64,000 nucleotides of DNA from Candidatus Dichloromethanomonas elyunquensis (GTDB lineage Bacteria > Bacillota > Desulfitobacteriia > Desulfitobacteriales > Syntrophobotulaceae). Every line of letters starts with the position of its first letter. Position 1 is the stretch's first letter. Both the position numbers and the translations under genes were made by a program. Below are positions 47,998 to 56,022 of the stretch, piece by piece. Location of the stretch: the NCBI GenBank assembly GCA_001515265.1, contig LNDB01000005.1, forward strand, positions 62,001 through 126,000, given 5' to 3'. Below the pieces are notes generated by a model. That model had not been told where the DNA came from. It saw only the letters and a program-made list of their open reading frames with translations, and ran no database searches.

Positions 47998-48111
47998 ATG
48001 GCTTTCGACGGAACTGGTGCTGGTACTGTAGGTTTTGGAAAATGCGGCTGCGGTATTGCCATCGTAGTTGTTATCATTCTCTTATTAATCGCATTGGGAA
48101 TTGTCTTTTAG
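47998..48111 (+). CDS. YjcZ-like small membrane protein
   Basis: 37 residues: a Gly-rich start (MAFDGTGAGTVGFGKCGCG) and one helix (IAIVVVIILLLIALGIVF). AAAAGGGGG precedes the ATG. This is the pattern of YjcZ/SscA-type sporulation proteins of Firmicutes. Too short for standard ORF calling. Confidence 0.7.
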   Translation: MAFDGTGAGTVGFGKCGCGIAIVVVIILLLIALGIVF

Positions 48112-48194
48112 GAATTTATTTTTCTGAAAATTTGTTTATCGAATCGTTTTATGGGAAATAATTTAAATTTCTAAGGAGATAAGGAGGTCGGATT

Positions 48195-48287
48195 ATGTAC
48201 GGATACAGTGGCGCTTACGGCGGTGTTGGTGCTGGAATCATCGCTATTGCAGTCTTAATCTTAATTGCTCTAGCAGTAATCTTCTAA
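48195..48287 (+). CDS. YjcZ-like small membrane protein
   Basis: 30 residues: MYGYSGAYGGVGAG followed by the helix IIAIAVLILIALAVIF. Perfect AAGGAGG seven nt upstream. A paralogue of the preceding ORF and closer to the classical YjcZ. Probably spore- or membrane-associated. Confidence 0.72.
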   Translation: MYGYSGAYGGVGAGIIAIAVLILIALAVIF

Positions 48288-48305
48288 ACCAAGTTTCAGT
48301 AACAG

Positions 48306-48353
48306 TACCTCGTATCTCTTGAAGATATCATCATATCCGATGGATACGAGGTA
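48306..48353 (+). terminator. Hairpin after the YjcZ-like pair
   Basis: 11-bp perfect arms TACCTCGTATC / GATACGAGGTA with a long 26-nt loop; weak T run (TTCGTTTAT). Plausible terminator. Confidence 0.5.
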
Positions 48354-48420
48354 TTCGTTTATCAATGATCTTGTTAGCACCCGGCTGGAAGCATACGCCA
48401 ATAGCCTTTTTGGGTATTTT

Positions 48421-49209
48421 CTATAAACTCATTAAACTTTCTCTACCCAGACTTAAAGGTCCTGGCTCTCTGTAGCTCGCATGGACACTAAAAATTTGAG
48501 ACATCTTATCGATTAAATTCTGAAGCAACTGCTTCATGCTCATATCATGATCGAGCTTAAAAATTAAGCGTTCCGCTTTGCAAAGATGTCTCCAGCTTAT
48601 GTTTATCCCTAATGACTCTTCCCATGTAGTCCAGGCCATACCGATAGAATAACCGATTTGCTCGGATATCATAACCTGATTTCGGTTTAAACCACTGATT
48701 TCTGCCGCAATCTTGCCGCTTAGCGCAGTAATTGATGCTTTTCCCTTATTGAAAATCTGCTTCCTTTCTTCCGTGGAAACATGGGTATTCCTGAGGCTCC
48801 ATCTTAAAATAATACCTTCGGACATCACTTGAACAAGGTTGGTAAATTCTCTTGTATACGCAAACAGCCCATCGTCAATGAGTGTTTGGAATCCTAATCC
48901 CAGTAAATAATCTCCAACTAACACATGGTGCTGCCAGCAATCAACCTTTTCATCATGAACAAGGCTGTGAATATAATTTGCTAGATAAATCTGTTGGATT
49001 GATAAGGCCAGGGCTTTCCGTTTTATTCTCATATTGCTATCTGAACCGCAAATAGCCAAAGAGATAGCAGGACATAGTTCCCAGTCCAGTTTATTCAGGG
49101 GAAGCTTAAAAAACTGCGCATAGTTTACAGAATGTACGTGCATTTGCTTGCAGATTTGTTCTTGGATTTCTTCTAATTCGGATGCAATCGTACTAATAAT
49201 TTTATACAC
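48421..49209 (-). CDS. HepS-like (heptaprenyl diphosphate synthase component 1) protein
   Basis: 262 residues, all helical. The stretch YLANYIHSLVHDEKVD followed by HHVLVGDYLLGLGFQTLIDDG resembles the HepS subunit of two-part polyprenyl synthases (THDEV then VLAGDLYSGLYY in B. subtilis). The DDxxD catalytic motifs are missing, as expected for HepS, whose partner HepT carries catalysis. The product chain would feed menaquinone, the likely electron donor quinone for dehalogenation. Partner gene not in this window. Confidence 0.55.
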   Translation of the reverse strand: MYKIISTIASELEEIQEQICKQMHVHSVNYAQFFKLPLNKLDWELCPAISLAICGSDSNMRIKRKALALSIQQIYLANYIHSLVHDEKVDCWQHHVLVGDYLLGLGFQTLIDDGLFAYTREFTNLVQVMSEGIILRWSLRNTHVSTEERKQIFNKGKASITALSGKIAAEISGLNRNQVMISEQIGYSIGMAWTTWEESLGINISWRHLCKAERLIFKLDHDMSMKQLLQNLIDKMSQIFSVHASYREPGPLSLGRESLMSL

Positions 49210-49313
49210 CCCCGAAAAATTAAGCTGGAGTCAAAGAGAAATATTGTTATCTTTCCTTTAGCAACCCCCAGAAGACGCGATGATATCCTTATTCTTTCGT
49301 TTTCGCAATTTCC

Positions 49314-49499
49314 TCATGATGCTTCATTTTTGGGGTCACTCTCTTCCTTATCCCCATCAGTGGCGGATCGAAACTCTTTTATGCCCCCGCCTATCGCTTT
49401 CCCGAGTTCAGGCAGTTTGCCCGGTCCGAATACGATGAGCGCTATAATAAGAACAATAACCGCAGTTGTAGGAGCAATCATCCCAAATAAAGGTTGCAT
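49314..49499 (-). CDS. tatA: Twin-arginine translocase protein TatA
   Basis: 61 residues from the ATG at 49499 (GAGGAGGGAATGC upstream). One membrane helix (TAVIVLIIALIVFGPGKLPELG), the FGPGKLPELG hinge and an amphipathic helix GKAIGGGIKEFRSAT, then an acidic tail. It lies just after the reductive dehalogenase operon, whose RdhA carries a Tat signal, so a dedicated TatA is likely. Confidence 0.92.
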   Translation of the reverse strand: MQPLFGMIAPTTAVIVLIIALIVFGPGKLPELGKAIGGGIKEFRSATDGDKEESDPKNEAS

Positions 49500-49719
49500 A
49501 GCATTCCCTCCTCTTTCCTCACCTTTGTGGATAACCAAAATTTTTTGTTTAAGTTATATTATAACACTGCAGACATTTTATTTCTTTAGCATAGGCTACT
49601 AATACTTGTGTTTTTGTAAAACAACTCCGAACGAAAATGGCTTTTTCATTAGTCCATGCGATATTAGAGGCACATTTTAAGTCATGCGTCATTCAGGACT
49701 TTCGACCAAAACGTGCTTT

Positions 49720-51309
49720 CTATATATTTAATATATTTGGAGTACCGTTTATAATTAATCCTTCTGTACCAATTACAAGGGTCGCTATCGATGCAGCATT
49801 TTTCAAAGCGGTGCAAGTCACTTGAACAGGATCGATAATTCCACATTTGATCATTTCCACAAAGGTGTTTTCTATCGCGTTATATCCATACCCGGCAGGG
49901 AGCTTTCGGATGTTTTCAATTACCGAATCCCCGTTCTCCCCGGCGTTTTGCACAATTTGCCGCAAAGGGGCTTCCAGGGACTTTTGCATAATCCGTAAAC
50001 CGACCGCAGCCTCCGGATCTTCCGGGTTAATCTCTGCCAATACCTCAGAAGCTTGGAGCAAGGCAACGCCTCCGCCGGGCACAATCCCTTCCTCAATAGC
50101 TGCCCTCACTGCATTGACCGCATCATCAATCCGGTCTTTTTTCTCCTTCATTTCCAGTCTGGTAACAGCCCCGACTTTAATGACGGCGATCCCTCCCTGC
50201 AGCCACCCCAACCTCTCCCGGAGCTTCTCTTTTCGCCAGCCGGTAAGCAGTGATTCATATTCCTGGCGTACCTTTGCACAGCGCTCCTTGATTTTTTCCT
50301 TTTTTCCTTGCCCGCCGATAATTGTCGTGCTGTTATTATCAACGAGAATTGTCTTAGCCTGACCCAAGTGAAATTTCTGTACTTCTTCCAATGAGATTCC
50401 GGTTTCTTCTGAAATGACGGTCGCGCCGGTTATAGCTGCTATATCCTGCAAGTAATCTTTACGCCGCTCACCATAGCCCGGAGTCTGGACGGCCACTACG
50501 TTCATGGTCCCTTTTTTCTTATTGCTAAGCAGAAGGGCGAGCAAATCTACAGAAATATCCTCGGTAATAATTACCAGGGGCCTGCCGCTTTTCACTGCCT
50601 CTTCCAGGATGGAGAAAATCTCATAAACATAGCCGATCTTCGTATCCGCGACAAGTATGTAGGCGTCCTCCAGAGCCTCGGATTTTTTCTCCCAGGACTT
50701 AACGATTTTCGGTGTGAAACACCCCTTGTCGAAACGTATCCCTTCCGTAATCTCCAGCCTGGTGTTCAGTCTTTTATCTTCTTCCACCATGATGACCCCA
50801 TGAAAGCCTACCTTTTCTACCGCTTTGCAGATAAGCATTCCGATCTCCGGATCTCCTGAAGATATTGCCGCCACCTGTTTCACTTCTTCCAGCCGGGATA
50901 TTTTGACGGCATTTTTTTCAATTAGCCGGATAGCGCTTTCGGTTCCTGTTTCTATCCCGCTGATCAGGGAAGCAGGATTAAACCCGGCCGCAACGTTTTT
51001 CATGCCTTCCCGGATCATGGCCTGGGCCAGGACAATCGCCGTGGTCGTTCCATCGCCCACCCTGTCATTGGTTTTTTCTGATACTTCTTTAATGATCTGG
51101 CATCCTAAATTTTGGAACCGATTTGACAAAGAAATAGTACCGGCAATACTGGCCCCGTCATTCGTAATTTTGGGGAGGCCAACTTCCGAACCTAATACAA
51201 CATTTCTTCCCCTTGGTCCCAGCGTAACCTTAACGCAAGAAGCTATTAGATCTATCCCGGCTGCAAGAGCTCGTCTGGCGTTTTCTCCAGCCAACGATAC
51301 TGTCTCCAT
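49720..51309 (-). CDS. rdhD: RdhD/CprD-type GroEL-like chaperonin
   Basis: 529 residues of GroEL fold: VTLGPRGRNVVL, ITNDGASIA, VGDGTTTAIVLAQAM, and EEGIVPGGGVALL. It lacks the GGM-rich tail of housekeeping GroEL and no groES is adjacent. Counterparts (CprD/CprE) in cpr clusters of Desulfitobacterium are thought to help fold the dehalogenase. AGAGGTAGTC precedes the ATG. Last large gene of the cluster. Confidence 0.85.
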   Translation of the reverse strand: METVSLAGENARRALAAGIDLIASCVKVTLGPRGRNVVLGSEVGLPKITNDGASIAGTISLSNRFQNLGCQIIKEVSEKTNDRVGDGTTTAIVLAQAMIREGMKNVAAGFNPASLISGIETGTESAIRLIEKNAVKISRLEEVKQVAAISSGDPEIGMLICKAVEKVGFHGVIMVEEDKRLNTRLEITEGIRFDKGCFTPKIVKSWEKKSEALEDAYILVADTKIGYVYEIFSILEEAVKSGRPLVIITEDISVDLLALLLSNKKKGTMNVVAVQTPGYGERRKDYLQDIAAITGATVISEETGISLEEVQKFHLGQAKTILVDNNSTTIIGGQGKKEKIKERCAKVRQEYESLLTGWRKEKLRERLGWLQGGIAVIKVGAVTRLEMKEKKDRIDDAVNAVRAAIEEGIVPGGGVALLQASEVLAEINPEDPEAAVGLRIMQKSLEAPLRQIVQNAGENGDSVIENIRKLPAGYGYNAIENTFVEMIKCGIIDPVQVTCTALKNAASIATLVIGTEGLIINGTPNILNI

Positions 51310-51337
51310 GTTGACTACCTCTTATCCCTGTGTCAAA

Positions 51338-51487
51338 TTATCGGGCTTTCCAGTTTTCCAACAAAACTAAAACAATAAGTAAACTGGTAAGTCCGTATAA
51401 AATAAAAAGCATAATTGCGGATATATTCTCTTTTTTCTTTCTCACTTGATCTTCTTCACGTTTGGCTTCAGTTTTAGCTTTTTGCAA
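51338..51487 (-). CDS. Unlisted 49-residue membrane peptide between rdhC and rdhD
   Basis: An open frame overlaps the rdhC end by 14 bp and fills the rdhC-rdhD gap. It starts at TTG 51487 (AGGCGGA about 8 nt upstream) with a GTG at 51445 as alternative. It encodes a strongly charged start (QKAKTEAKREEDQVRKKKE) and one helix (IMLFILYGLTSLLIVLVLL) ending ENWKAR. It is too short for ordinary ORF calling. The single-helix, positive-inside layout and operon position support a real small membrane subunit. Confidence 0.55.
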   Translation of the reverse strand: MQKAKTEAKREEDQVRKKKENISAIMLFILYGLTSLLIVLVLLENWKAR

Positions 51488-52658
51488 TTTTCACATCCGC
51501 CTTTCTTGCTTTCTTTGCTGAAGACAACCCTATTATCCCCCTTATTTTCCGACCCAGGAATGCGACCTTATCCAAAAATGTGCCAACCGGGCAAAATGCC
51601 GTACACCAGAACCGGCGGAAGAAAAAGCTTGTTAACAATATGACAAAAAGCAAATACCACTGATAACTTGATCCGTTTAGGCCGAATATTGTTCCAAAAG
51701 GTTCATAACTGGAAAAGGAGGGGTTAACGAAGAGGAAAGCCCAAAATAACACTAAAAACAATAGAGTCTCCCGAACAAGCCACAGCCATTTCAAATATTT
51801 ACCGATGGGGATATTCACCTTGCTGATCATATGGGTCGCTTCCTGCAAACCACAGAAAGGACATACATAGGTGCAGTAGAGGTTTTTGCCGGTAAATAAA
51901 GCCGGTCCTAAAGCTCCAGCTAAGACAATATACCAAATCGGATTTTCACTGGGTGACGGAAAGTACCCAAGAAACATCGCGCTAACGTGCCCCATGGATA
52001 ATGACCTGTTTAACCAAAAACCTAAAATAATTATACTGAGCGCCAGAAATACCATTCTGTATTTCGTTAATTGCTTGAACCGGGGTATAAAAACAGAAAG
52101 GATAAAAAGTAAAGCAACTGCGATTTCCTTTAATCCAATATTCCATGGAATCCCGGCTTTTTTAGGGGTTACTTTCATTTCTTTGACAGACACGGTATGG
52201 GCAACGTCCTGAACAGATTTAGCGATGGCCCGGGAGGAAAGCGTTGCTCCCGATATCCTGTCAAGATCATAATTTAAAACCAGAGGATCATCCGCCCTTT
52301 TTTTTATGTATTGCCGGAAGTATCCCGCTTGAGTGATTTTATTAATATAAGAAAGGGTTTCTTTATGCTGAAGAATCATAACCCCTTTAATTGCCCCCGT
52401 TGGTTCCAGGATGGTTCCTACCATCATAGGCCCCCCATAGCCTACATTGCTGCAAACTCCAAGATAAGCTATGAGATTACCGTCAGCCCCTATTGCTTTG
52501 GCTGTCCGGTCATCTATCGGATCGAAATGATCCGTTTGAGGCAGCATCTGCCGGTAATACCCCTGGACTACGTCCTTATCCATTTTATTGGCGTAGTGCC
52601 CGTATCCAGCTGTACTAAACAGAATTACAACAGCAATTAATGGAATAAACTTCTTCAT
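51474..52658 (-). CDS. rdhC: RdhC/CprC, NosR/NirI-like membrane flavoprotein
   Basis: 394 residues. Signal anchor 1-20; an extracytoplasmic FMN-binding domain with the flavinylation motif SGATLSSRAI (Thr as FMN attachment site); about five membrane helices; and two cytoplasmic motifs CTYVCPFCGLQ and CTAFCPVGTF (CX3CP). In cpr/pce clusters RdhC is a possible electron-transfer or maturation protein; earlier ideas of a regulator are not supported by this domain layout. GAGGGGTC precedes the ATG. Confidence 0.88.
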   Translation of the reverse strand: MKKFIPLIAVVILFSTAGYGHYANKMDKDVVQGYYRQMLPQTDHFDPIDDRTAKAIGADGNLIAYLGVCSNVGYGGPMMVGTILEPTGAIKGVMILQHKETLSYINKITQAGYFRQYIKKRADDPLVLNYDLDRISGATLSSRAIAKSVQDVAHTVSVKEMKVTPKKAGIPWNIGLKEIAVALLFILSVFIPRFKQLTKYRMVFLALSIIILGFWLNRSLSMGHVSAMFLGYFPSPSENPIWYIVLAGALGPALFTGKNLYCTYVCPFCGLQEATHMISKVNIPIGKYLKWLWLVRETLLFLVLFWAFLFVNPSFSSYEPFGTIFGLNGSSYQWYLLFVILLTSFFFRRFWCTAFCPVGTFLDKVAFLGRKIRGIIGLSSAKKARKADVKIAKS

Positions 52659-52749
52659 AAGAATTGACCCCTCTTTTCAATGTCACGAAGCAATATCATG
52701 AAGCAAATGAAAACTTTTCTAAGCGGCAAACCGCTTGGATTCCAGCTTA

Positions 52750-54378
52750 CTAAGCATGGGGCAAAGACTCTGACAAGTTGCTAAAATCAAATGTGTATTG
52801 CTGCTTATCAACCAGTCCTTCTGATGTAAGAAGAATTGACCCAATTCCTACCGCCTTGTTTAAGGCGGTAACTACCACTTTAACCGGATCCACGATCCCT
52901 GCTTCAATCATATCTACGAATTTCCCCGACATCGCATCGTATCCTAAGCTCGGTGCAGCCTTAGCCGTCATCTCCACAATTTTATCCCCGTTGCCCCCTG
53001 CATTGACAACTATTTGACGCAAGGGCGCTGCTAAAGCCTGCCTGATAAGGCGGATACCGGATAATTCATCCTCCGAATCCGCTTGCAAGTTATCTAATAT
53101 TTTTGCCGCCCTTACATAAGCTGTTCCCCCTCCCGGCACAATTCCACCCTCCACAGCCGCCTTCGAAGCCTGAACAGCATCAATAACACGGTCTTTAAGT
53201 TCTCTTAAGGCAATTTTCGTATCGGCACCGACCTTGATAACAGCTATTCCCCCGGAAAGTTTAGCTATCCGTTCCCTGAGCTTCCCCTGCTCTTCAGCAT
53301 CGGATGTCTGTTTGATGAGGACCTTAAGCTGAGCAGCCTGTTTTTCAATCATTTCACGGCTGCCGCCATCTCCTATTACTGTAGTTTTCTGGCGGGTGAC
53401 CGTGATCTTTTCCGCCTTACCCAGCATGGATTTCTCCACATGCTCCAGTGATATCCCAAGTATTTTGGCAGCAACAGAACCGCCTGTTACAATGGCCAGA
53501 TCCTCCAAAACATTCAAACGGTTCTGTCCTATACCCGGAGCTTGAATGGCAATCGCCTTGCCCTCCCTAGCTTCGGTATTATGGGCAATAAGCATTCCCA
53601 GTATGTCTTTTGTTACCTGACCCGCTACGATCAATAGCGGCTTCTTTTCCCAGATACACCAATTAAGAACACGCTTAATCTGTCCTATGTTGTCAACAAC
53701 TTGGTCAGTCATCAGAATATACGGTTTCTCGAGGTTTACAGCCAAACGTTCGTTTTCTGAGACGAAATATGAAGAGAGGTAGCCGCTTGCTAGTTCGATA
53801 CCTTCTGTAACCTCAATGTACGTCCGATGTTCTATGGTTTCCTGGACTGTGACAATTCCGTCCATTCCGGCCTTCTCCATAGCTTGGGCAATAAGTTCCC
53901 CTATCACGTGGCTTTTAGCCGAGATAGAGGCTACCTGGGAAACATTTTTCGATGTTGCCTCAGCACCCATCCCGATAATTTCCCGGCTCGCTGCCTGGAA
54001 AGCTTTTTCCATTCCTCTTTTGAGCTGGATAGGGTCTTCCCCCGCTTCGACCAGAGGCAATCCCCCCTTCACAATGGCCTGAACCAGGACGATAGAAGTT
54101 GTGGTCCCGTCCCCTTCCAGGTCATTGGTCTGCCTGGCAGCTTCCCGGCATAAACGAGCCCCCATGTTTTCCTGGGAGTCAGGCAGGTTAACGTGTTTGG
54201 CTACAGTTATCCCGTCCTTGGTAATAATAGGATAACCTATCATCTGTTCAATGACTATGTTTCTTCCCTTGGGACCAAGGGTTACCTTTACGAGATCGGC
54301 TACTTTGTCAACCCCTCTAGCCAAAGCCTGTCGGGCCTCCGCCCGCAGGGTTACCGCTGATTTTCCTCTATAAGTCAT
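52750..54378 (-). CDS. rdhE: RdhE/CprE-type GroEL-like chaperonin
   Basis: 542 residues: VTLGPKGRNIVIE, ITKDGITVAKHV, LEGDGTTTSIVLVQAIV, EGGIVPGGGTAYV. Ends SNLSESLPHA without a GGM tail. It is clearly divergent from RdhD, so the two are not a recent duplication. Start overlaps the rdhZ stop (ATGA), which couples translation. Confidence 0.87.
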   Translation of the reverse strand: MTYRGKSAVTLRAEARQALARGVDKVADLVKVTLGPKGRNIVIEQMIGYPIITKDGITVAKHVNLPDSQENMGARLCREAARQTNDLEGDGTTTSIVLVQAIVKGGLPLVEAGEDPIQLKRGMEKAFQAASREIIGMGAEATSKNVSQVASISAKSHVIGELIAQAMEKAGMDGIVTVQETIEHRTYIEVTEGIELASGYLSSYFVSENERLAVNLEKPYILMTDQVVDNIGQIKRVLNWCIWEKKPLLIVAGQVTKDILGMLIAHNTEAREGKAIAIQAPGIGQNRLNVLEDLAIVTGGSVAAKILGISLEHVEKSMLGKAEKITVTRQKTTVIGDGGSREMIEKQAAQLKVLIKQTSDAEEQGKLRERIAKLSGGIAVIKVGADTKIALRELKDRVIDAVQASKAAVEGGIVPGGGTAYVRAAKILDNLQADSEDELSGIRLIRQALAAPLRQIVVNAGGNGDKIVEMTAKAAPSLGYDAMSGKFVDMIEAGIVDPVKVVVTALNKAVGIGSILLTSEGLVDKQQYTFDFSNLSESLPHA

Positions 54379-54788
54379 TGCCTTATCTCCGTAATTAACC
54401 CGTCTTTGATGATAATCTCGGCTTTTGTTGCCAGTTCTAATCTATCTCCTGCTTTCAGTTCATATGGCCCTTCCACAGATCCTATTACAATTTCGTCACC
54501 AACCTTCAGTTCGTCTACCGACAGCATGTTAAATCTGATTTCATCCCGTTCGATATGGTATTTTGTTGCCTGTGTTTCGAATTGCTGCCGGATACTATTG
54601 AGTTGGGTAGAATCGGCTCCTTTTAGTGAAAACTCCGTAAGGGTTTTATTTTTGTTTTCTTCGAACTCCGTCTGTCGAGAATTCAGGGTGTCCATTTGTT
54701 CTTGTAATTGCTGACGGGTCCTCGTTTTGGACTCCTCGGTAACAATTTGCTTGAGAATGATCTCTCGAAAAATTGTTAAGCCAGACAT
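54375..54788 (-). CDS. rdhZ: YlqD-like protein in CprZ position (RdhZ)
   Basis: 137 residues from the ATG at 54788 (AAGGGAGAGAAGAG upstream; the first ATG has no site). A long coiled coil (about 20-85) followed by a small beta domain with KVGDEIVIGSVEGPYELKAGD and the ending IIIKDGLITEIRQ, which matches the YlqD family of Firmicutes. Between rdhK and rdhE, where cprZ sits in Desulfitobacterium. Function unknown. A dehalobox-like site lies upstream. Confidence 0.65.
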   Translation of the reverse strand: MSGLTIFREIILKQIVTEESKTRTRQQLQEQMDTLNSRQTEFEENKNKTLTEFSLKGADSTQLNSIRQQFETQATKYHIERDEIRFNMLSVDELKVGDEIVIGSVEGPYELKAGDRLELATKAEIIIKDGLITEIRQ

Positions 54789-54853
54789 ACTCTTCTCTCC
54801 CTTGAAAAATTTATTTTTTATCAAATGCTAACTCCTATAAGAAAATAAATCTA

Positions 54854-54867
54854 TTAAAGCATGCTAA
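54854..54867 (-). promoter_or_regulatory. Second dehalobox-like site, upstream of rdhZ
   Basis: TTAGC-ATGC-TTTAA on the minus strand (TTAAA-GCAT-GCTAA on plus), a less perfect dehalobox. TAGCAT at 54831-54826 is at -10 spacing, putting the box centre near -41.5 and the RNA start about 30 nt before rdhZ. Confidence 0.45.
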
Positions 54868-54953
54868 TAAATAATAGTTATTCAAAACTTTTTTGCAAAA
54901 CATTTTGTTTTGCACCGTAAGCAACCTAATCATTTTGTTTACGTGATTAATAT

Positions 54954-54980
54954 AAAAAAGCAGTGAAAAACTGCTTTTTT
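54954..54980. terminator. Bidirectional terminator after rdhK
   Basis: 10-bp perfect stem AAAAAAGCAG / CTGCTTTTTT with a 7-nt loop. It separates rdhK from rdhZ and makes them different transcripts. Confidence 0.85.
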
Positions 54981-55029
54981 ACTTTATCCTAAAAACTAAT
55001 TTTTTATCTTTTGTTTTTACAAATTAATT

Positions 55030-55728
55030 TTAATAGTCTAAAACCTCATTAATCATATTTTTTAGCTTCTCAAGATTGTAAACATAAATTGTATCTTTCG
55101 TCTTTTTCAGTACTCCTTTTTTTTCGAGGATATTTATTAATTTGCAAACGGTGACATAATGGGTACCTGTGATTTCACCGATGGCCTTCTGCGTTAGTTT
55201 TGTTTGAATGACGTAGTAGCCTCCAACTTGCTTTCCTTCGTTAAGACACAGATTATACAGCAGACGGAACACCCTGCTTGAAGGACGGCAATAATTTAAA
55301 TCCCTGGCTTGGGTCATAAAATAATATACCTTAGTTAGTGCATTTTGCAGGATGTCAAGAATTACTTGCTCATCCTCATGGAATATTTTCAAAATCTGCT
55401 CAACGGTAAAAAAACATACGGTGCTATTCTTAATCGTATAAATTTGCAGTTCATGAAATTCGCTGAGGAACGTCGCCATTCCAATAGAATGAGTACCAAT
55501 ATGGAACAGAAATTTATTATGCCCATCGTCCGCCCCCATGCTCACTGCAAGACACCCCGATTGAACATACATAATCACATTGGACTCCATGCCTTGAGAA
55601 AGCACGATGCTCCCTTTGGGAAACACCCGCGTATATCCAAGGTGCATGTATTTTTCCAAGCGGTCTACCTGACAAAATGATTCTGGAATGAAAGGTCCTG
55701 GAATCTGTCTTTTTACACTATCATCCAC
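55030..55728 (-). CDS. rdhK: CprK-type CRP/FNR regulator of organohalide respiration (RdhK)
   Basis: 232 residues from the GTG at 55728 (GGGGAGGG upstream), which makes the length equal to CprK; the longer frame starts at TTG. Effector beta-roll about 15-120, long dimer helix, and a C-terminal helix-turn-helix KAIGEITGTHYVTVCKLINIL. CprK binds chlorinated phenols and activates at dehaloboxes. Val192, which replaces the FNR glutamate and sets dehalobox specificity in CprK, is conserved at the same number, but the next contacts Ser-Arg are Cys-Lys here. It follows rdhA by about 290 bp. Confidence 0.88.
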   Translation of the reverse strand: MDDSVKRQIPGPFIPESFCQVDRLEKYMHLGYTRVFPKGSIVLSQGMESNVIMYVQSGCLAVSMGADDGHNKFLFHIGTHSIGMATFLSEFHELQIYTIKNSTVCFFTVEQILKIFHEDEQVILDILQNALTKVYYFMTQARDLNYCRPSSRVFRLLYNLCLNEGKQVGGYYVIQTKLTQKAIGEITGTHYVTVCKLINILEKKGVLKKTKDTIYVYNLEKLKNMINEVLDY

Positions 55729-56022
55729 CAAATTTCCCTCCCCTAAAGGCTTATGGATGATCATTATGACATTCTTATTCCCTTCCAAACAATAATATAA
55801 TGAGAGGTTTGCATATGCTAAAGTCTCTTATTATGACCTATGATACCATAAAAATATCACAACTGCGATTATCTATCTATGGGGAGCTATTTATGCATGT
55901 TCTGTACATCCCAGATAAAATACATAGTCGGTGACCCAAAAGTGTTTGCGGTTCGGGGAGCAACGGCGAGACTAAATACCCGCCGCTTAATACTATGTCC
56001 CGATGTACTGAATAATGACTGA

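Noticed and set aside
55808-55821. TTTGCATATGCTAA, a third dehalobox-like site before rdhK
   Set aside because: One half is poor and there is no -10 box at the right spacing, so it is probably chance; rdhK may be expressed constitutively.
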